The notes: generated by a model not told the origin, from the sequence alone. 64,000 bases of DNA from Verrucomicrobiota bacterium (GCA_016235585.1 JACRJY010000157.1:1-64000); one strand, 5' to 3'. Positions 44,613-52,898 are shown, counted from the first letter of the stretch. Program-made: numbers and translations.

Positions 44613-45319
44613 GCGTGGCAGTCACCGAACTGCGACAGGTTCCGGCGTTGCTTCGGGGCGAGGCGGAGTCCGCCGCAGTCTGGACGGAGACGTGCGATGC
44701 GCCCCGCGTGGCGATGTGGCTGGCAGTGACAATTGGCGGCTCGGCGGCTTTTGGCGCGGCGATGGGCTGGTGGCGCGCGCCGGAACAGGCACTTTACACA
44801 GCGGTGAAGTTTCCGCTGGTCATCCTGCTCACCGCGCTGGGCAATGCGGTGCTGAACGCCATGCTCGCACCGCTGCTGGGGGTAAACATCGGCCTGCGGC
44901 AGTCGCTGCTCGCCGTGCTGATGAGCTTCACCATCGCGGCGGCAATCCTCGGCGCGGCCAGCCCGCTGCTGGCCTTTGTCGTCTGGAATACACCGCCGCT
45001 GGCGGAGCGCGCGAGCGCCGGCGGGGCGCACGCCTTCCTGCTGCTGACCATCGTGGTCATCATCGCCTTCGCGGGCGTGGCGGCGAATCTGCGCCTCCTC
45101 CAAATGCTGCGCCGCCTCGGCGGCGGCGCGGGCGCGGCCCGGCGCGTGTTGTTCGCCTGGCTGGCGGGCAACCTGTTCCTCGGCAGCCAGCTTTCCTGGA
45201 TGCTGCGGCCGTTCATCGGCTCACCGGGGCTTTCCGTGCAGTTCCTCCGCGACGATCCGCTCAAGGGAAGTTTCTACGAGGCGGTTTTCCATGCCATCCG
45301 GCGGCTCTTTCTCGACTGA
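44609..45319 (+). CDS. Membrane protein, second tandem paralogue
   Basis: 236 residues from a GTG at 44609 overlapping the previous stop. Very similar to the preceding protein in its middle 100 residues (WWRAPEQALYTAVKFPLV, ALGNAVLNAMLAPLLGVN) and with LRPFIGSPG at the end. The N-termini (TELRQVPALLRGEAESAAVW) also match the first copy. The pair are a clear tandem duplication with later divergence. Confidence 0.75.
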   Translation: MSVAVTELRQVPALLRGEAESAAVWTETCDAPRVAMWLAVTIGGSAAFGAAMGWWRAPEQALYTAVKFPLVILLTALGNAVLNAMLAPLLGVNIGLRQSLLAVLMSFTIAAAILGAASPLLAFVVWNTPPLAERASAGGAHAFLLLTIVVIIAFAGVAANLRLLQMLRRLGGGAGAARRVLFAWLAGNLFLGSQLSWMLRPFIGSPGLSVQFLRDDPLKGSFYEAVFHAIRRLFLD

Positions 45320-45340
45320 ACCATCAACACAATAACAAAC

Positions 45341-46147
45341 ATGAGCGACATGAACAACACTCCACCTCTCCCGCCTCAACCCAGCAATTCCGAACCGGCT
45401 TCAACCCCCACGCCACCGCCCGCCGCGCCCGGCGCAGTGCCGCCGCTGTTTGGCGCGCCGGGAACCGATCCGGCGGATCGAGTTCCCATCACAAATATGT
45501 TTGGCGCCAGCGAAGCGTTGCTGCGCCATCCACGACGGATTTGGTTCCAACTCACGCAGTCCGGCCAGTTGCATCTGACGCTGGCGCTGCTCGGCATCGC
45601 CCTCGGCTGCGCGCTGGTCTACGGCTTTGTCGTGGGAACTTTTTCCGGGCAGGATCAACTTTGGGCCGCGCCGGTGAAGATTGCCGCCGGGCTGCTCATC
45701 TCCGGCCTCATCTGTCTGCCGAGCCTCTACATCTTCTCGTGCCTCGGCGGCGCGAACACCCGGCTGCTGGAAGTCTGCGGCCTCGTCGCCGGCCTGCTCG
45801 CGCTGCTGGCGGTGCTGCTCATCGGGTTTGCGCCAGTAGCGTGGATTTTCTCTCAAAGCACCGAGTCGGTCGCCGCCATGGGCGCGCTGCACCTGGCCTT
45901 TGCCGCCATTGCGACGGGTTTCGGCCTTAAGTTTCTCGCGCTCGGCTTTCGCGAACTCAACGCGCGGTTCAGTGGCGGCCTGCGCGTGTGGGCGGCCGTC
46001 TTCGTGCTCGTGCTCCTGCAAATGACCACGGCGCTCCGCCCGCTGATCGGCACCAGCGACTCGTTCCTGCCGTCCGAGAAGAAGTTCTTTCTCGCTCACT
46101 GGTTTGATACGCTGGACAAAGACAGCCGCACGGGAAACCCGCGCTGA
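45341..46147 (+). CDS. Membrane protein, third and most diverged paralogue
   Basis: 268 residues with a Pro/Ala-rich soluble N-terminus (PPPAAPGAVPPLFGAPG) and about six transmembrane helices. It keeps the plan of the two upstream genes: KIAAGLLISGLICLPSLYIFSCLGGAN where they have KFPLVLLLTALGNAVLNAML, and LRPLIGTSDSF where they have LRPFVG or LRPFIG. The family is recognisable only by alignment with the two copies upstream; function unknown. Confidence 0.72.
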   Translation: MSDMNNTPPLPPQPSNSEPASTPTPPPAAPGAVPPLFGAPGTDPADRVPITNMFGASEALLRHPRRIWFQLTQSGQLHLTLALLGIALGCALVYGFVVGTFSGQDQLWAAPVKIAAGLLISGLICLPSLYIFSCLGGANTRLLEVCGLVAGLLALLAVLLIGFAPVAWIFSQSTESVAAMGALHLAFAAIATGFGLKFLALGFRELNARFSGGLRVWAAVFVLVLLQMTTALRPLIGTSDSFLPSEKKFFLAHWFDTLDKDSRTGNPR

Positions 46148-46149
46148 CC

Positions 46150-46674
46150 ATGACTGACCGCGAACGCCAACTCCTCCTCCGCCTCCGCGCGTGGACGCTC
46201 CTGTTCATCCTCGGCCTCGTGTTGAGCGGCGCGACGGCGATTCCGCTGGAGACGGAACTCCACTGGCTCGTGAAATGGACAGGCGCGGAATCGTTGGTGA
46301 AATCGCCCGCATCCACGGACGCGCCGGGCTGGGCAGTGTGGCTCGTGCGCGTGCGCGACGCCTTGGTGGAAACCGGCGCGAAGCATCCGTTCCTCGCCTA
46401 CGGCTACGACTGGCTGGCGTTCGGGCATTTCGTCATCGCGCTGGCCTTCGTCGGTGCATGGCGCGACCCGGTGCGGAACATATGGCTGTTCGACTTCGGC
46501 CTCATGGCGTGCGCGCTGGTGATTCCATTCGCGCTCATTTTCGGCGGCGCACGCGGCATTCCGCTTTACTGGCGGTTGATTGACTGCTCGTTCGGCGTCA
46601 TCGGCGCAATCCCGTTGTGGTTGTGCCGGAGGTGGACGCTGGAATTGGAGAAGCTCGCCGTGTCCGCCAAATGA
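46150..46674 (+). CDS. Hypothetical membrane protein (174 residues)
   Basis: Starts two bases after the previous stop (MTDRERQLLLRLRAWTLLFILGLVLSG). Four or five transmembrane segments; WRDPVRNIWLFDFGLMACALVIPFALIFGGARGIPLYWRLIDCSFG in the middle. Not obviously a paralogue of the three genes before it. It ends the operon that begins with ispH. Confidence 0.72.
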   Translation: MTDRERQLLLRLRAWTLLFILGLVLSGATAIPLETELHWLVKWTGAESLVKSPASTDAPGWAVWLVRVRDALVETGAKHPFLAYGYDWLAFGHFVIALAFVGAWRDPVRNIWLFDFGLMACALVIPFALIFGGARGIPLYWRLIDCSFGVIGAIPLWLCRRWTLELEKLAVSAK

Positions 46675-46773
46675 TTTTCGCCTGCACAGTTTTGCTTCCA
46701 CGCTGAATCCCCTTGCCACGCGCGGGGGCATTCGTTACCCCAAGGCACGCGCCGCGTTCACTCGCGCCGCACC

Positions 46774-47631
46774 ATGAGCGAGAGCCGTTCCCAAGCCCCG
46801 TGGCAGCCGCTGACTTTCGGCGGCGTGGCGGCGTTTGCGCGCGCGCCGTTGGGACGGCTGCTGCTGGTGGAGTCGTTCTTCGCCGCGCTCGCCGCCGCCG
46901 CCGTGATGGTCGTGATTCACGCGGGCTGGAGTTCCGTGGTGGAACAGGCCATCAACGGCCTGCCCGACCAAGGCATCCTCTCCGCCGGGAAACTGGACTG
47001 GAGCGGCGGCTCGCCCGCCGTGCTCGCGGAAAACCCTCTGCTCGCGCTGGTCGTGGATTTGGAACACGACGGCGGCACGGGCCAGGTGGCGGATTTGCAA
47101 ATCGAATTCGGGCGGACGGATTTCCGCCTCGCGTCCTCGGCGGGCTACTACGTCGCGATGTCGTATCCCGACGCGTGGGGCACGCCCTTCAACCGCCGTG
47201 CGCTGGAACCGTGGTGGGGCGCGTGGAAGCCCGTGATTCTCGTCGGCGCGGGCGTGGCGGTGTATCTCTGGCTCATGCTCACGTGGGCGGGGCTGGGGCT
47301 GATCTATTCCTTCGCCGTGCGGGGCATCGCGTTCTATTCGGATCGCGAAGCGGGACGGGCGCGGGCCTGGCGCGTGGGCGCGGCGGCGCTGATGCCGGGC
47401 TGCCTGCTCATCAGTGCGGCGCTCCTGCTCTACGGCCTGCAACAACTGCCGCTGCTCGGCCTGCTGCTGGCCTTCGCGCTGCATCTGGTTCTTGGCTGGG
47501 TCTATGTGGTGGGCGCGGCGTTCTGCCTGCCGAAGATTCAGGTGAAGGAAAAGCTGGCGGGAAACCCCTTCGCGCAATCCGGCGACACGCCTTCCGCCCC
47601 GGAGAAGAAAAAGAATCCGTTCACCTCGTAG
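46774..47631 (+). CDS. Hypothetical membrane protein (285 residues)
   Basis: ATG at 46774 after a 99-base gap, so it may have its own promoter. Three or four transmembrane helices: one near residue 40, two or three near 150-250; a large soluble loop of about 90 residues lies between them. Ends in a Lys/Pro-rich tail. No named family recognised. It is convergent with the epimerase gene, nine bases apart. Confidence 0.7.
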   Translation: MSESRSQAPWQPLTFGGVAAFARAPLGRLLLVESFFAALAAAAVMVVIHAGWSSVVEQAINGLPDQGILSAGKLDWSGGSPAVLAENPLLALVVDLEHDGGTGQVADLQIEFGRTDFRLASSAGYYVAMSYPDAWGTPFNRRALEPWWGAWKPVILVGAGVAVYLWLMLTWAGLGLIYSFAVRGIAFYSDREAGRARAWRVGAAALMPGCLLISAALLLYGLQQLPLLGLLLAFALHLVLGWVYVVGAAFCLPKIQVKEKLAGNPFAQSGDTPSAPEKKKNPFTS

Positions 47632-47640
47632 CAGACCTTC

Positions 47641-48600
47641 CTATTTCGCCGACAGGTCTTTCACCGCTTCGGCGAAGGTCGGGAATTGAAATTGAAATCC
47701 CGACGCCAGCAGTTTGCCCGGCGCGACGCGGCGGCTTTTCAAAATCAGCTCCGTCTCCGTCCGCAGGAAGAACGCGCCCACTTCGAGCAGCCAGCGCGCG
47801 GCGGGCAGGCCGAACGGCGCGCCGACCAGTTCGCGCATCACGCGCATCATCTCCGCGTTCGGCAGCGGATTCGGCGCGGCGAGATTCACCGGGCCGCTCA
47901 ACTCGTCGTGCGCGATGACCCACTCGACCGCACGGCAGAAGTCCTCCACGTGCATCCACGAAACGAACTGCCTGCCGTCGCCCATTTTCCCGCCGAGGCC
48001 CAGCCGCGCGAGCCGCCGCAGCACGGGGAAGACGCTGTTCCGCGCGTGGCCCAGCGCCATCGTCATGCGGAGCGCGACCTTGCGGGTTTTCGGTTCCGCG
48101 TTTCGCGTTCCGTGTTCCGCGTTTAGTTCCTTTTCCCACGCGTGGATGACTTCGAGCGAGAACTCATCCTTCACCTCCGGCGTCGCCGCGAAATCCGTGG
48201 CTGATTCGTCCCACGCGGGGCCGAACGTGTGGCGGTAAATCGTGGCTGAACTGGCGTTGAGCCACACGCGCGGTGGTTGCGCGCACCGGGCAATGGCCTC
48301 GCCCAAAACGCGCGTCGAGTTCACCCGCGAGTCGAGAATCTCGCGCCGGTTCGCCGCCGTGTAGCGGCAGTCCACCGAGCGCCCGCAGAGATTGATGACC
48401 GCCAGCGCGCCGTCGAGTTCCTTGGCCCAGTCGCCGAGCGTGCGCCCGTCCCAAAATCGCTCGCGGGCGATGCCGCCTTCCGCGCGCGGCTGGCGCGTGA
48501 GCACGACCACATCGTGGCCTTTGCCAGTGAAGTGCCGCGCCAGCTCCTGGCCGAGAAAGCCGCTGCCGCCCGCGAGGATGATGGAATTTTGTGAGGTCAT
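47641..48600 (-). CDS. TIGR01777-family NAD-dependent epimerase/dehydratase (YfcH-like)
   Basis: 319 residues from the ATG at 48600. Short-chain dehydrogenase fold: ILAGGSGFLGQELARHF (Rossmann glycine loop), VINLCGRSVDCRY, ASSATIYRHTFG with the Tyr of the active site region. C-terminal SDR-like domain with FGLPAARWLLEVGAFFLRTETELILKSRRV. Middle of the gene carries an inserted-looking NAEHGTRNAEPKTRK peptide, encoded by a repeat shared with the hairpin at 56162. Relatives are often near DCC and DUF2071 genes, as here. Confidence 0.9.
   Translation of the reverse strand: MTSQNSIILAGGSGFLGQELARHFTGKGHDVVVLTRQPRAEGGIARERFWDGRTLGDWAKELDGALAVINLCGRSVDCRYTAANRREILDSRVNSTRVLGEAIARCAQPPRVWLNASSATIYRHTFGPAWDESATDFAATPEVKDEFSLEVIHAWEKELNAEHGTRNAEPKTRKVALRMTMALGHARNSVFPVLRRLARLGLGGKMGDGRQFVSWMHVEDFCRAVEWVIAHDELSGPVNLAAPNPLPNAEMMRVMRELVGAPFGLPAARWLLEVGAFFLRTETELILKSRRVAPGKLLASGFQFQFPTFAEAVKDLSAK
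48094..48124. repeat. GTTCCGCG-type repeat in the epimerase gene
   Basis: Three loose copies of a TTCCGCG/TTCGCG unit within 31 bases, in frame, encoding LNAEHGTRNAEPK on the minus strand. The same unit builds the 31-base arms of the hairpin at 56162-56247. Confidence 0.55.
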
Positions 48601-48617
48601 GACGCGAAGTGGATTGG

Positions 48618-49022
48618 TCAGAACTGATGACAAAAGGCCGTAATGTAAACTCCGGCCAGAAACGTCCACAACGCCGCAAAGAGAATGTGGGCGAGCGTGT
48701 TCAGGCTGTTGCCACGCCAGAGTTCAGGACGATAAACGAAGAACTGGCAATACCAGCGTGCGATCCAAAAGACCGACAGCCCGCCGAGCACAGCGCGGGC
48801 GAGTGGGCTGTGCATGAGCAAATCGTCAGCACAAAGCAAGCTTACGCCACCAAAGCCCGCCAGCACGAGCATCAGGAAGCCAGTATGCACCCAAAAGATT
48901 TGGCGGGTGAGCAGCGAAACGCGTTGCAGTTCCTCGTGCCAGCCAAACCGGCGGGCGAAATCGAAGTGAGCGAGCGACAAGGCGATTTGCAGGACGCCGG
49001 CGATTTGCAGACAAGTCTTCAT
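48618..49022 (-). CDS. Hypothetical membrane protein (134 residues)
   Basis: Starts at 49022 (MKTCLQIAGVLQIALSLAHFDFARRFGWHEELQRVS) with a four-base overlap with the methyltransferase stop. Four transmembrane helices; WIARWYCQFFVYRPELWRGN in the last part. Function unknown; position suggests that it belongs to the GbsR-controlled operon. Confidence 0.75.
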   Translation of the reverse strand: MKTCLQIAGVLQIALSLAHFDFARRFGWHEELQRVSLLTRQIFWVHTGFLMLVLAGFGGVSLLCADDLLMHSPLARAVLGGLSVFWIARWYCQFFVYRPELWRGNSLNTLAHILFAALWTFLAGVYITAFCHQF

Positions 49023-49795
49023 GGTGCTCTCCTTAACAGAATGATTTTTATGAACGGCGTCATGCGTCTCTCCATCGCAATTTCCAGTCTGGCAATCTTC
49101 GCAAGCCGTTTCCATTCGTTGCCCGGCGTGAAATGAAGAAAGCCAGGGCCGAAGGCGGCGAAGTTGGCCAAGTCCCGGATATGTTCGACAAGCAGGATCG
49201 TTCCTGATGGAGCAAGCACGCGGTGAATTTCGCGAAAGAATGCCTCCCGGCTCGCCGCCCGCTGCAGTTCGTGCGCCGCGAACAGGACGAATGTCGTGTC
49301 GAAGCTGTGATCGGCGAAGGGAAACTCGCAGTGGCGGATTGGTTCGGCTGGAGGCGCGGCTCGTTCCGCCCGCGCGCGTTGAATGCTCGGCTCGGACATT
49401 TCGGCGGCATCAAAGAAATCACAAGCCCGTCCGGTGCTGTCTGGGAACAACTGGCGGAGCGCCGCCGAGCTTTCATCCAGCCCGGCGTGAAGATTTAACC
49501 AGTGCCGGGGTTTCGCGGGCAGCACCGAAGGAATCCATGTCCACCGATAAAGTTCCGACACGTCGTAAATCCAATGCGAGGCGGCGAGTGAGGCAACACT
49601 CCACCAAGTGGCGAGCAGCGCGACGGCCAAGGCTGCCACTCGCAGCCAGCCGGGGCTTGTCTTGCCAAACCAAAACCATCCGCCAGCCACCAGAATGACC
49701 GCAACGCCGCCGACATATTGCGGCCAGTTGTAGCGCGCGATTTGCAGCAAGCCGGTGAAACGGTGGCGGGGTTGATCGGGTGTGAAAGTGTTCAT
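49019..49795 (-). CDS. Membrane-anchored class I methyltransferase
   Basis: 258 residues from the ATG at 49795. Two N-terminal transmembrane helices (about 25-65), then a SAM-binding region that is degenerate at its start (HWLNLHAGLDESSAAL) but has EFPFADHSFDTTFVLFAAHEL and FREIHRVLAPSGTILLVEH, the usual post-motif I and motif III words. The lipid or small-molecule substrate is unknown. Coupled by four bases to its neighbours on both sides. Confidence 0.8.
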   Translation of the reverse strand: MNTFTPDQPRHRFTGLLQIARYNWPQYVGGVAVILVAGGWFWFGKTSPGWLRVAALAVALLATWWSVASLAASHWIYDVSELYRWTWIPSVLPAKPRHWLNLHAGLDESSAALRQLFPDSTGRACDFFDAAEMSEPSIQRARAERAAPPAEPIRHCEFPFADHSFDTTFVLFAAHELQRAASREAFFREIHRVLAPSGTILLVEHIRDLANFAAFGPGFLHFTPGNEWKRLAKIARLEIAMERRMTPFIKIILLRRAP

Positions 49796-50553
49796 GGCAT
49801 TGCGGGAAGTGGATGGCGCACGCCGCGTTTCCATTCGCAGGAAATGTCCCGGACATAAAATGCGTTGGCAAGAACCGTGTGCGTCCGGTTGAACGGCGGA
49901 TGATCGAGGAACGAAAGCCGACGAACTTCAACCGGCACAGGCACGGGTTTCCAGTTCTCGCGAACCCCTTCGATGGCGATGATGGAGTTGGTTTCCTTTT
50001 CGTAGTCAAAAGTGAACGGCAACGGGCCGGCGAACAGCCGGGCTTGATGCAAGTAGTGAAATGGCGAGCCGGCGGGCGGTTCGGTCATCGGAGCATCAAA
50101 CCGAGCGATAACTTCAACATCCGCTTCTGCTTGCGGGGTTGTGATCACGATTCTCAACGACTCCGCTGTTTCGCTGACGGCAACTTTGGCGAGCCGATAT
50201 TGATAATGAGTCAGCAAATTTCCACCCCATACCATTTTGCGCCTGTCCGTGTCGCTGCGAAGGATGCGCAAGCCCCGCAGCAGTCTTCCTTCGGCGGTGC
50301 GCAGGCGTGTGAAAACACGGTAGCCCGTGAGAAAGAAATCCTGCCCGAATGCGCGCGGCAAGAATGCTGGACGCAAGTTGCATGTCTGCACCATCGCCAC
50401 GGCAACGAAACCAAACCCCTCAAACGTGTCCAAAATCAACCCCGGAAGCAGCAAAGACGTCAACAACTCCGCTGGCACTGCGTAGGTCAACACCAGCGAG
50501 TGGCGAAACCACGCTTTCATCGGCAAGGGATGGCGTTGGAGCAAATAGCGCAT
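49792..50553 (-). CDS. DUF2071 (YqjF-like) family protein
   Basis: 253 residues from the ATG at 50553 (MRYLLQRHPLPMKAWFRHSLVLTYAVP). FVAVAMVQTCNLRPAFLPRAFGQDFFLTGYRVFTRL is characteristic of the family; YFHL-type strands follow. Soluble, function unknown; relatives occur next to DCC and epimerase genes in many bacteria. A more upstream ATG at 50586 would overlap the DCC gene by 26 bases and is less likely. Confidence 0.8.
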   Translation of the reverse strand: MRYLLQRHPLPMKAWFRHSLVLTYAVPAELLTSLLLPGLILDTFEGFGFVAVAMVQTCNLRPAFLPRAFGQDFFLTGYRVFTRLRTAEGRLLRGLRILRSDTDRRKMVWGGNLLTHYQYRLAKVAVSETAESLRIVITTPQAEADVEVIARFDAPMTEPPAGSPFHYLHQARLFAGPLPFTFDYEKETNSIIAIEGVRENWKPVPVPVEVRRLSFLDHPPFNRTHTVLANAFYVRDISCEWKRGVRHPLPAMP

Positions 50554-50560
50554 GGCAAAT

Positions 50561-51004
50561 CTAGGGCATTTCAAAAAATGCGGCATGACGGTGATGGGTG
50601 GAATTGTGTCCCCGAACTTTGCACATCTTTGAAAACCAGCAGCGGTGTCTGACAATCCAGCGATACGAGTAACATCCAAGCCAGTGAATGCCCGGCATCT
50701 CTAAAAAGCAACCCATCGGCCACAGCCACCAGACCGAGCGCAGCAGCGCAGCCAGGGCGTCCGCGCCGCCCGCCACGCGGCCATCGGCGCGGAGCAGCTT
50801 CATTTCCTCCCGCAGCACGGCTTCGCTCATGCCGAGCCGCGCGGCGGTGCCGGGCGTTTGCAGCGGCAGCCACGCAAATCCGCGCCGGGCAAAGATTCCG
50901 CCGAAACGCGCCACGCTGCCGACGCAGACCGGGCACTCGCCGTCGTAAAAGACCCAGCCGCGGGTTGCGTTGCAGTCTTTTATTTTTGTAATTTCTGTAT
51001 TCAC
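50561..51004 (-). CDS. DCC-family thiol-disulfide oxidoreductase (DUF393)
   Basis: 147 residues from a GTG at 51004. The active motif DGECPVC lies in WVFYDGECPVCVGSVARF, and the rest (RGFAWLPLQTPGTAARLG, then WPMGCFLEMPGIHWLG) follows the family. No signal peptide. The GTG sits inside the second GbsR-type operator, so binding there would also block initiation. It is 24 bases after the regulator gene and should be co-transcribed. Confidence 0.85.
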   Translation of the reverse strand: MNTEITKIKDCNATRGWVFYDGECPVCVGSVARFGGIFARRGFAWLPLQTPGTAARLGMSEAVLREEMKLLRADGRVAGGADALAALLRSVWWLWPMGCFLEMPGIHWLGCYSYRWIVRHRCWFSKMCKVRGHNSTHHRHAAFFEMP

Positions 51005-51011
51005 AGAATCA
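50990..51011 (-). promoter_or_regulatory. Operator-like palindrome over the DCC gene start
   Basis: AATTTCTGT, four bases, ACAGAATCA: a near match to the palindrome upstream of the regulator (51574-51595). It overlaps the GTG start of the DCC gene. Confidence 0.6.
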
Positions 51012-51027
51012 TGTCTCCAAAAAAATT

Positions 51028-51564
51028 TCAGCCGCCGCCCAGCCCAAGCACCTTGCGAATCTTGTCGCCGAGTTTCACGAACTTCGTGAGCGCGCTGGTG
51101 GGCCAGGTGCGGATCTGCCCATACCACGCCGTCGTCGTCTCAAAGAAGGCGGCCAGCTCGCGGAGCCGCTGCTCGGTGTATTCGTCGGTCTCCTTGTCCT
51201 TCTCGGCCTCGACGATGCACTCGCGCAGCACGGCCAGCGTGGGGTCAATCTCGCGCTTCTTCCGCTCGTCGAGCACCACGCGGAACATCTCCCACACGTC
51301 CTTCATGCTCTCGAAATGGTCGCGCTGGTCGCCCATCACGTGGACGCGCCGCACGATGCCCCAGCCCTGGAGCTCCTTGAGGCTGGTGCTGACGTTCGAG
51401 CGGGCGACGCCGAGCGTCTCCACGATGTCGTCGGCGTGGAGCGGCTTGGGCGACATGAAGAGCAGCGCGTGAATCTGCGCCACGGTGCGGTTGATGCCCC
51501 ACTTGGTTCCCATCTCGCCCCAGTGGAGGATGAACTTCTGCTGGACTGGGCTTAACTTTGACAT
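51028..51564 (-). CDS. GbsR/MarR-family transcriptional regulator
   Basis: 178 residues. Winged-helix domain with WGINRTVAQIHALLFMSPKPLHADDIVETLGVARSNVSTSLKELQGWGIV, then VMGDQRDHFESMKDVWEMFRVVLDERKKREIDPT, the GbsR-specific part. The start is the ATG at 51564. The promoter region carries AATTTCTGT-CTAA-ACAGAAATT, the natural site for autoregulation. Heads a five-gene minus-strand unit. Confidence 0.92.
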   Translation of the reverse strand: MSKLSPVQQKFILHWGEMGTKWGINRTVAQIHALLFMSPKPLHADDIVETLGVARSNVSTSLKELQGWGIVRRVHVMGDQRDHFESMKDVWEMFRVVLDERKKREIDPTLAVLRECIVEAEKDKETDEYTEQRLRELAAFFETTTAWYGQIRTWPTSALTKFVKLGDKIRKVLGLGGG

Positions 51565-51573
51565 AACTTCTTA

Positions 51574-51595
51574 AATTTCTGTCTAAACAGAAATT
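51574..51595 (-). promoter_or_regulatory. Operator of the GbsR/MarR regulator
   Basis: A perfect inverted repeat: AATTTCTGT and ACAGAAATT around CTAA, 10 bases before the ATG of the regulator gene. The surrounding sequence is AT-rich. Confidence 0.75.
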
Positions 51596-51671
51596 AACGA
51601 AACGACAGCCGTTGGCAAGCGGAATTTTTGAAAATCTTCATCAGGCGCATCCCGGCTGCCCGCGCGCGTAG

Positions 51672-51753
51672 CGCCGCCGTCCTCGGCGGCGAGTTCGCGG
51701 GGCGTCCGCGCCCCGTGGATAGGGCCTGGCCGCGAGACGCGGCCTGAACTCGC
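51672..51753. repeat. Three adjacent GC-rich hairpins nested in an outer stem
   Basis: Stems CGCCGCCG/CGGCGGCG (51672-51691), CGGGGCG/CGCCCCG (51698-51715) and GGCCGCG/CGCGGCC (51728-51744), with GCGAGTTC (51689) pairing with GAACTCGC (51746-51753) around the last two. They fill most of the 195-base gap between the operator and dusB; nothing else is seen there. Confidence 0.7.
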
Positions 51754-51791
51754 AGGCGGGGACGCACTGCGTTACCGGGGCTGCGCCTCGT

Positions 51792-52898
51792 TCACCACAC
51801 CTCGACCGGGCCTTTGGGCACGGGGATGTTGGCGCGCTGCGCCGCCGCCGGCTCCGGCGACATGAACGAGGCCGCCATCGGTGGCGGGCGGTATTGCGGC
51901 TTCAGTTCGCCGCTCTCGTCAAGAAACTGCCGCCGCCAGCGGAGGTAGTTGTCCAGTATCTCATGGAACTCCGCGTGGCTGGCGACCTGCACCACGCGCT
52001 TGTTGAAGTCGTTCGCCGGCCCGAAGCGCTTGGAATACCACGGGGCGACCTTGCGGAACATCCGGCAGCCATGTTCCTCGCCGAACACCTCGACCATCAA
52101 GTCGAGGTGGCGGCACATGACCCGGATGCGTTCCTCGAAGCGCGGTTCGGCAGGAACCGCGCCCGTGTCGAGGAATTGCCGCGTCTGCAGAAAAATCCAC
52201 GGGTTGTAGAACGCGCCGCGCCCGATGCTCACGCCGGCGCAGCCCGTCTCGTCGAACATCATCTTCGCCGCCTCGGGCGTGGTCACGTCGCCATTGCCGA
52301 TGACGGGGATTTTCACGGCCTGCGCCACGGCGCGGATGCCGGCGAGGTTCACGCGCCCGCCGAAACCCTGTTCGCGCGTGCGGCCATGCACGAAGATGGC
52401 GGCGACGCCCACGGCTTCGAGCGCCTTCGCCAAGTCCGGCGCGGTGAGGTTTTGGTCGTCCCAGCCGAGGCGCATCTTGGCGGTGACGGGGATTTTCACG
52501 GCGTCCACCATGCCCTTGACGAGCGCGGCGGTCTGGTCGAGCTCGGTCATCATCGCGGAACCGCCGCCGACCTTGCAGACTTTTTTCACGGGGCAGCCCA
52601 TGTTGATGTCCACGCTGGCGATGCCGATGGATTCGAGATACAGCGCGGCGTCGCGCATTTCGCCCGGCACGGAGCCGAAGAGCTGCACGGCGAGCGGACG
52701 GTCGGCGGGGCAGGTCTCGATGAGCTTGAACGCCTTGGGATTTTTCTCGATGAGCGAGCGGGCGTTGACCAGGTCGGTGGTGGCGAGGTCGAGGCCGCCC
52801 AGCTCGCGCAGCGTGAGGCGGAAGGGCAGGTTCGTGTAGCCCGCCAGCGGCGAGAGGAACAAATTCGACTTCAGCGTCAGCGAACCAAGCTGCAACAT
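51792..52898 (-). CDS. dusB: tRNA-dihydrouridine synthase
   Basis: 368 residues, TIM barrel flavoenzyme that reduces uridines in tRNA. Seen: FLSPLAGYTNLPFRLTLRELGG, the catalytic-Cys word INMGCPVKKVCKVGGGSAMM, VTAKMRLGWDD, VHGRTREQGF and IGNGDVTTPEAA. It is longer than usual by a Pro/Ala-rich C-terminal tail (about 40 residues). The start is the ATG at 52898. Confidence 0.95.
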   Translation of the reverse strand: MLQLGSLTLKSNLFLSPLAGYTNLPFRLTLRELGGLDLATTDLVNARSLIEKNPKAFKLIETCPADRPLAVQLFGSVPGEMRDAALYLESIGIASVDINMGCPVKKVCKVGGGSAMMTELDQTAALVKGMVDAVKIPVTAKMRLGWDDQNLTAPDLAKALEAVGVAAIFVHGRTREQGFGGRVNLAGIRAVAQAVKIPVIGNGDVTTPEAAKMMFDETGCAGVSIGRGAFYNPWIFLQTRQFLDTGAVPAEPRFEERIRVMCRHLDLMVEVFGEEHGCRMFRKVAPWYSKRFGPANDFNKRVVQVASHAEFHEILDNYLRWRRQFLDESGELKPQYRPPPMAASFMSPEPAAAQRANIPVPKGPVEVW

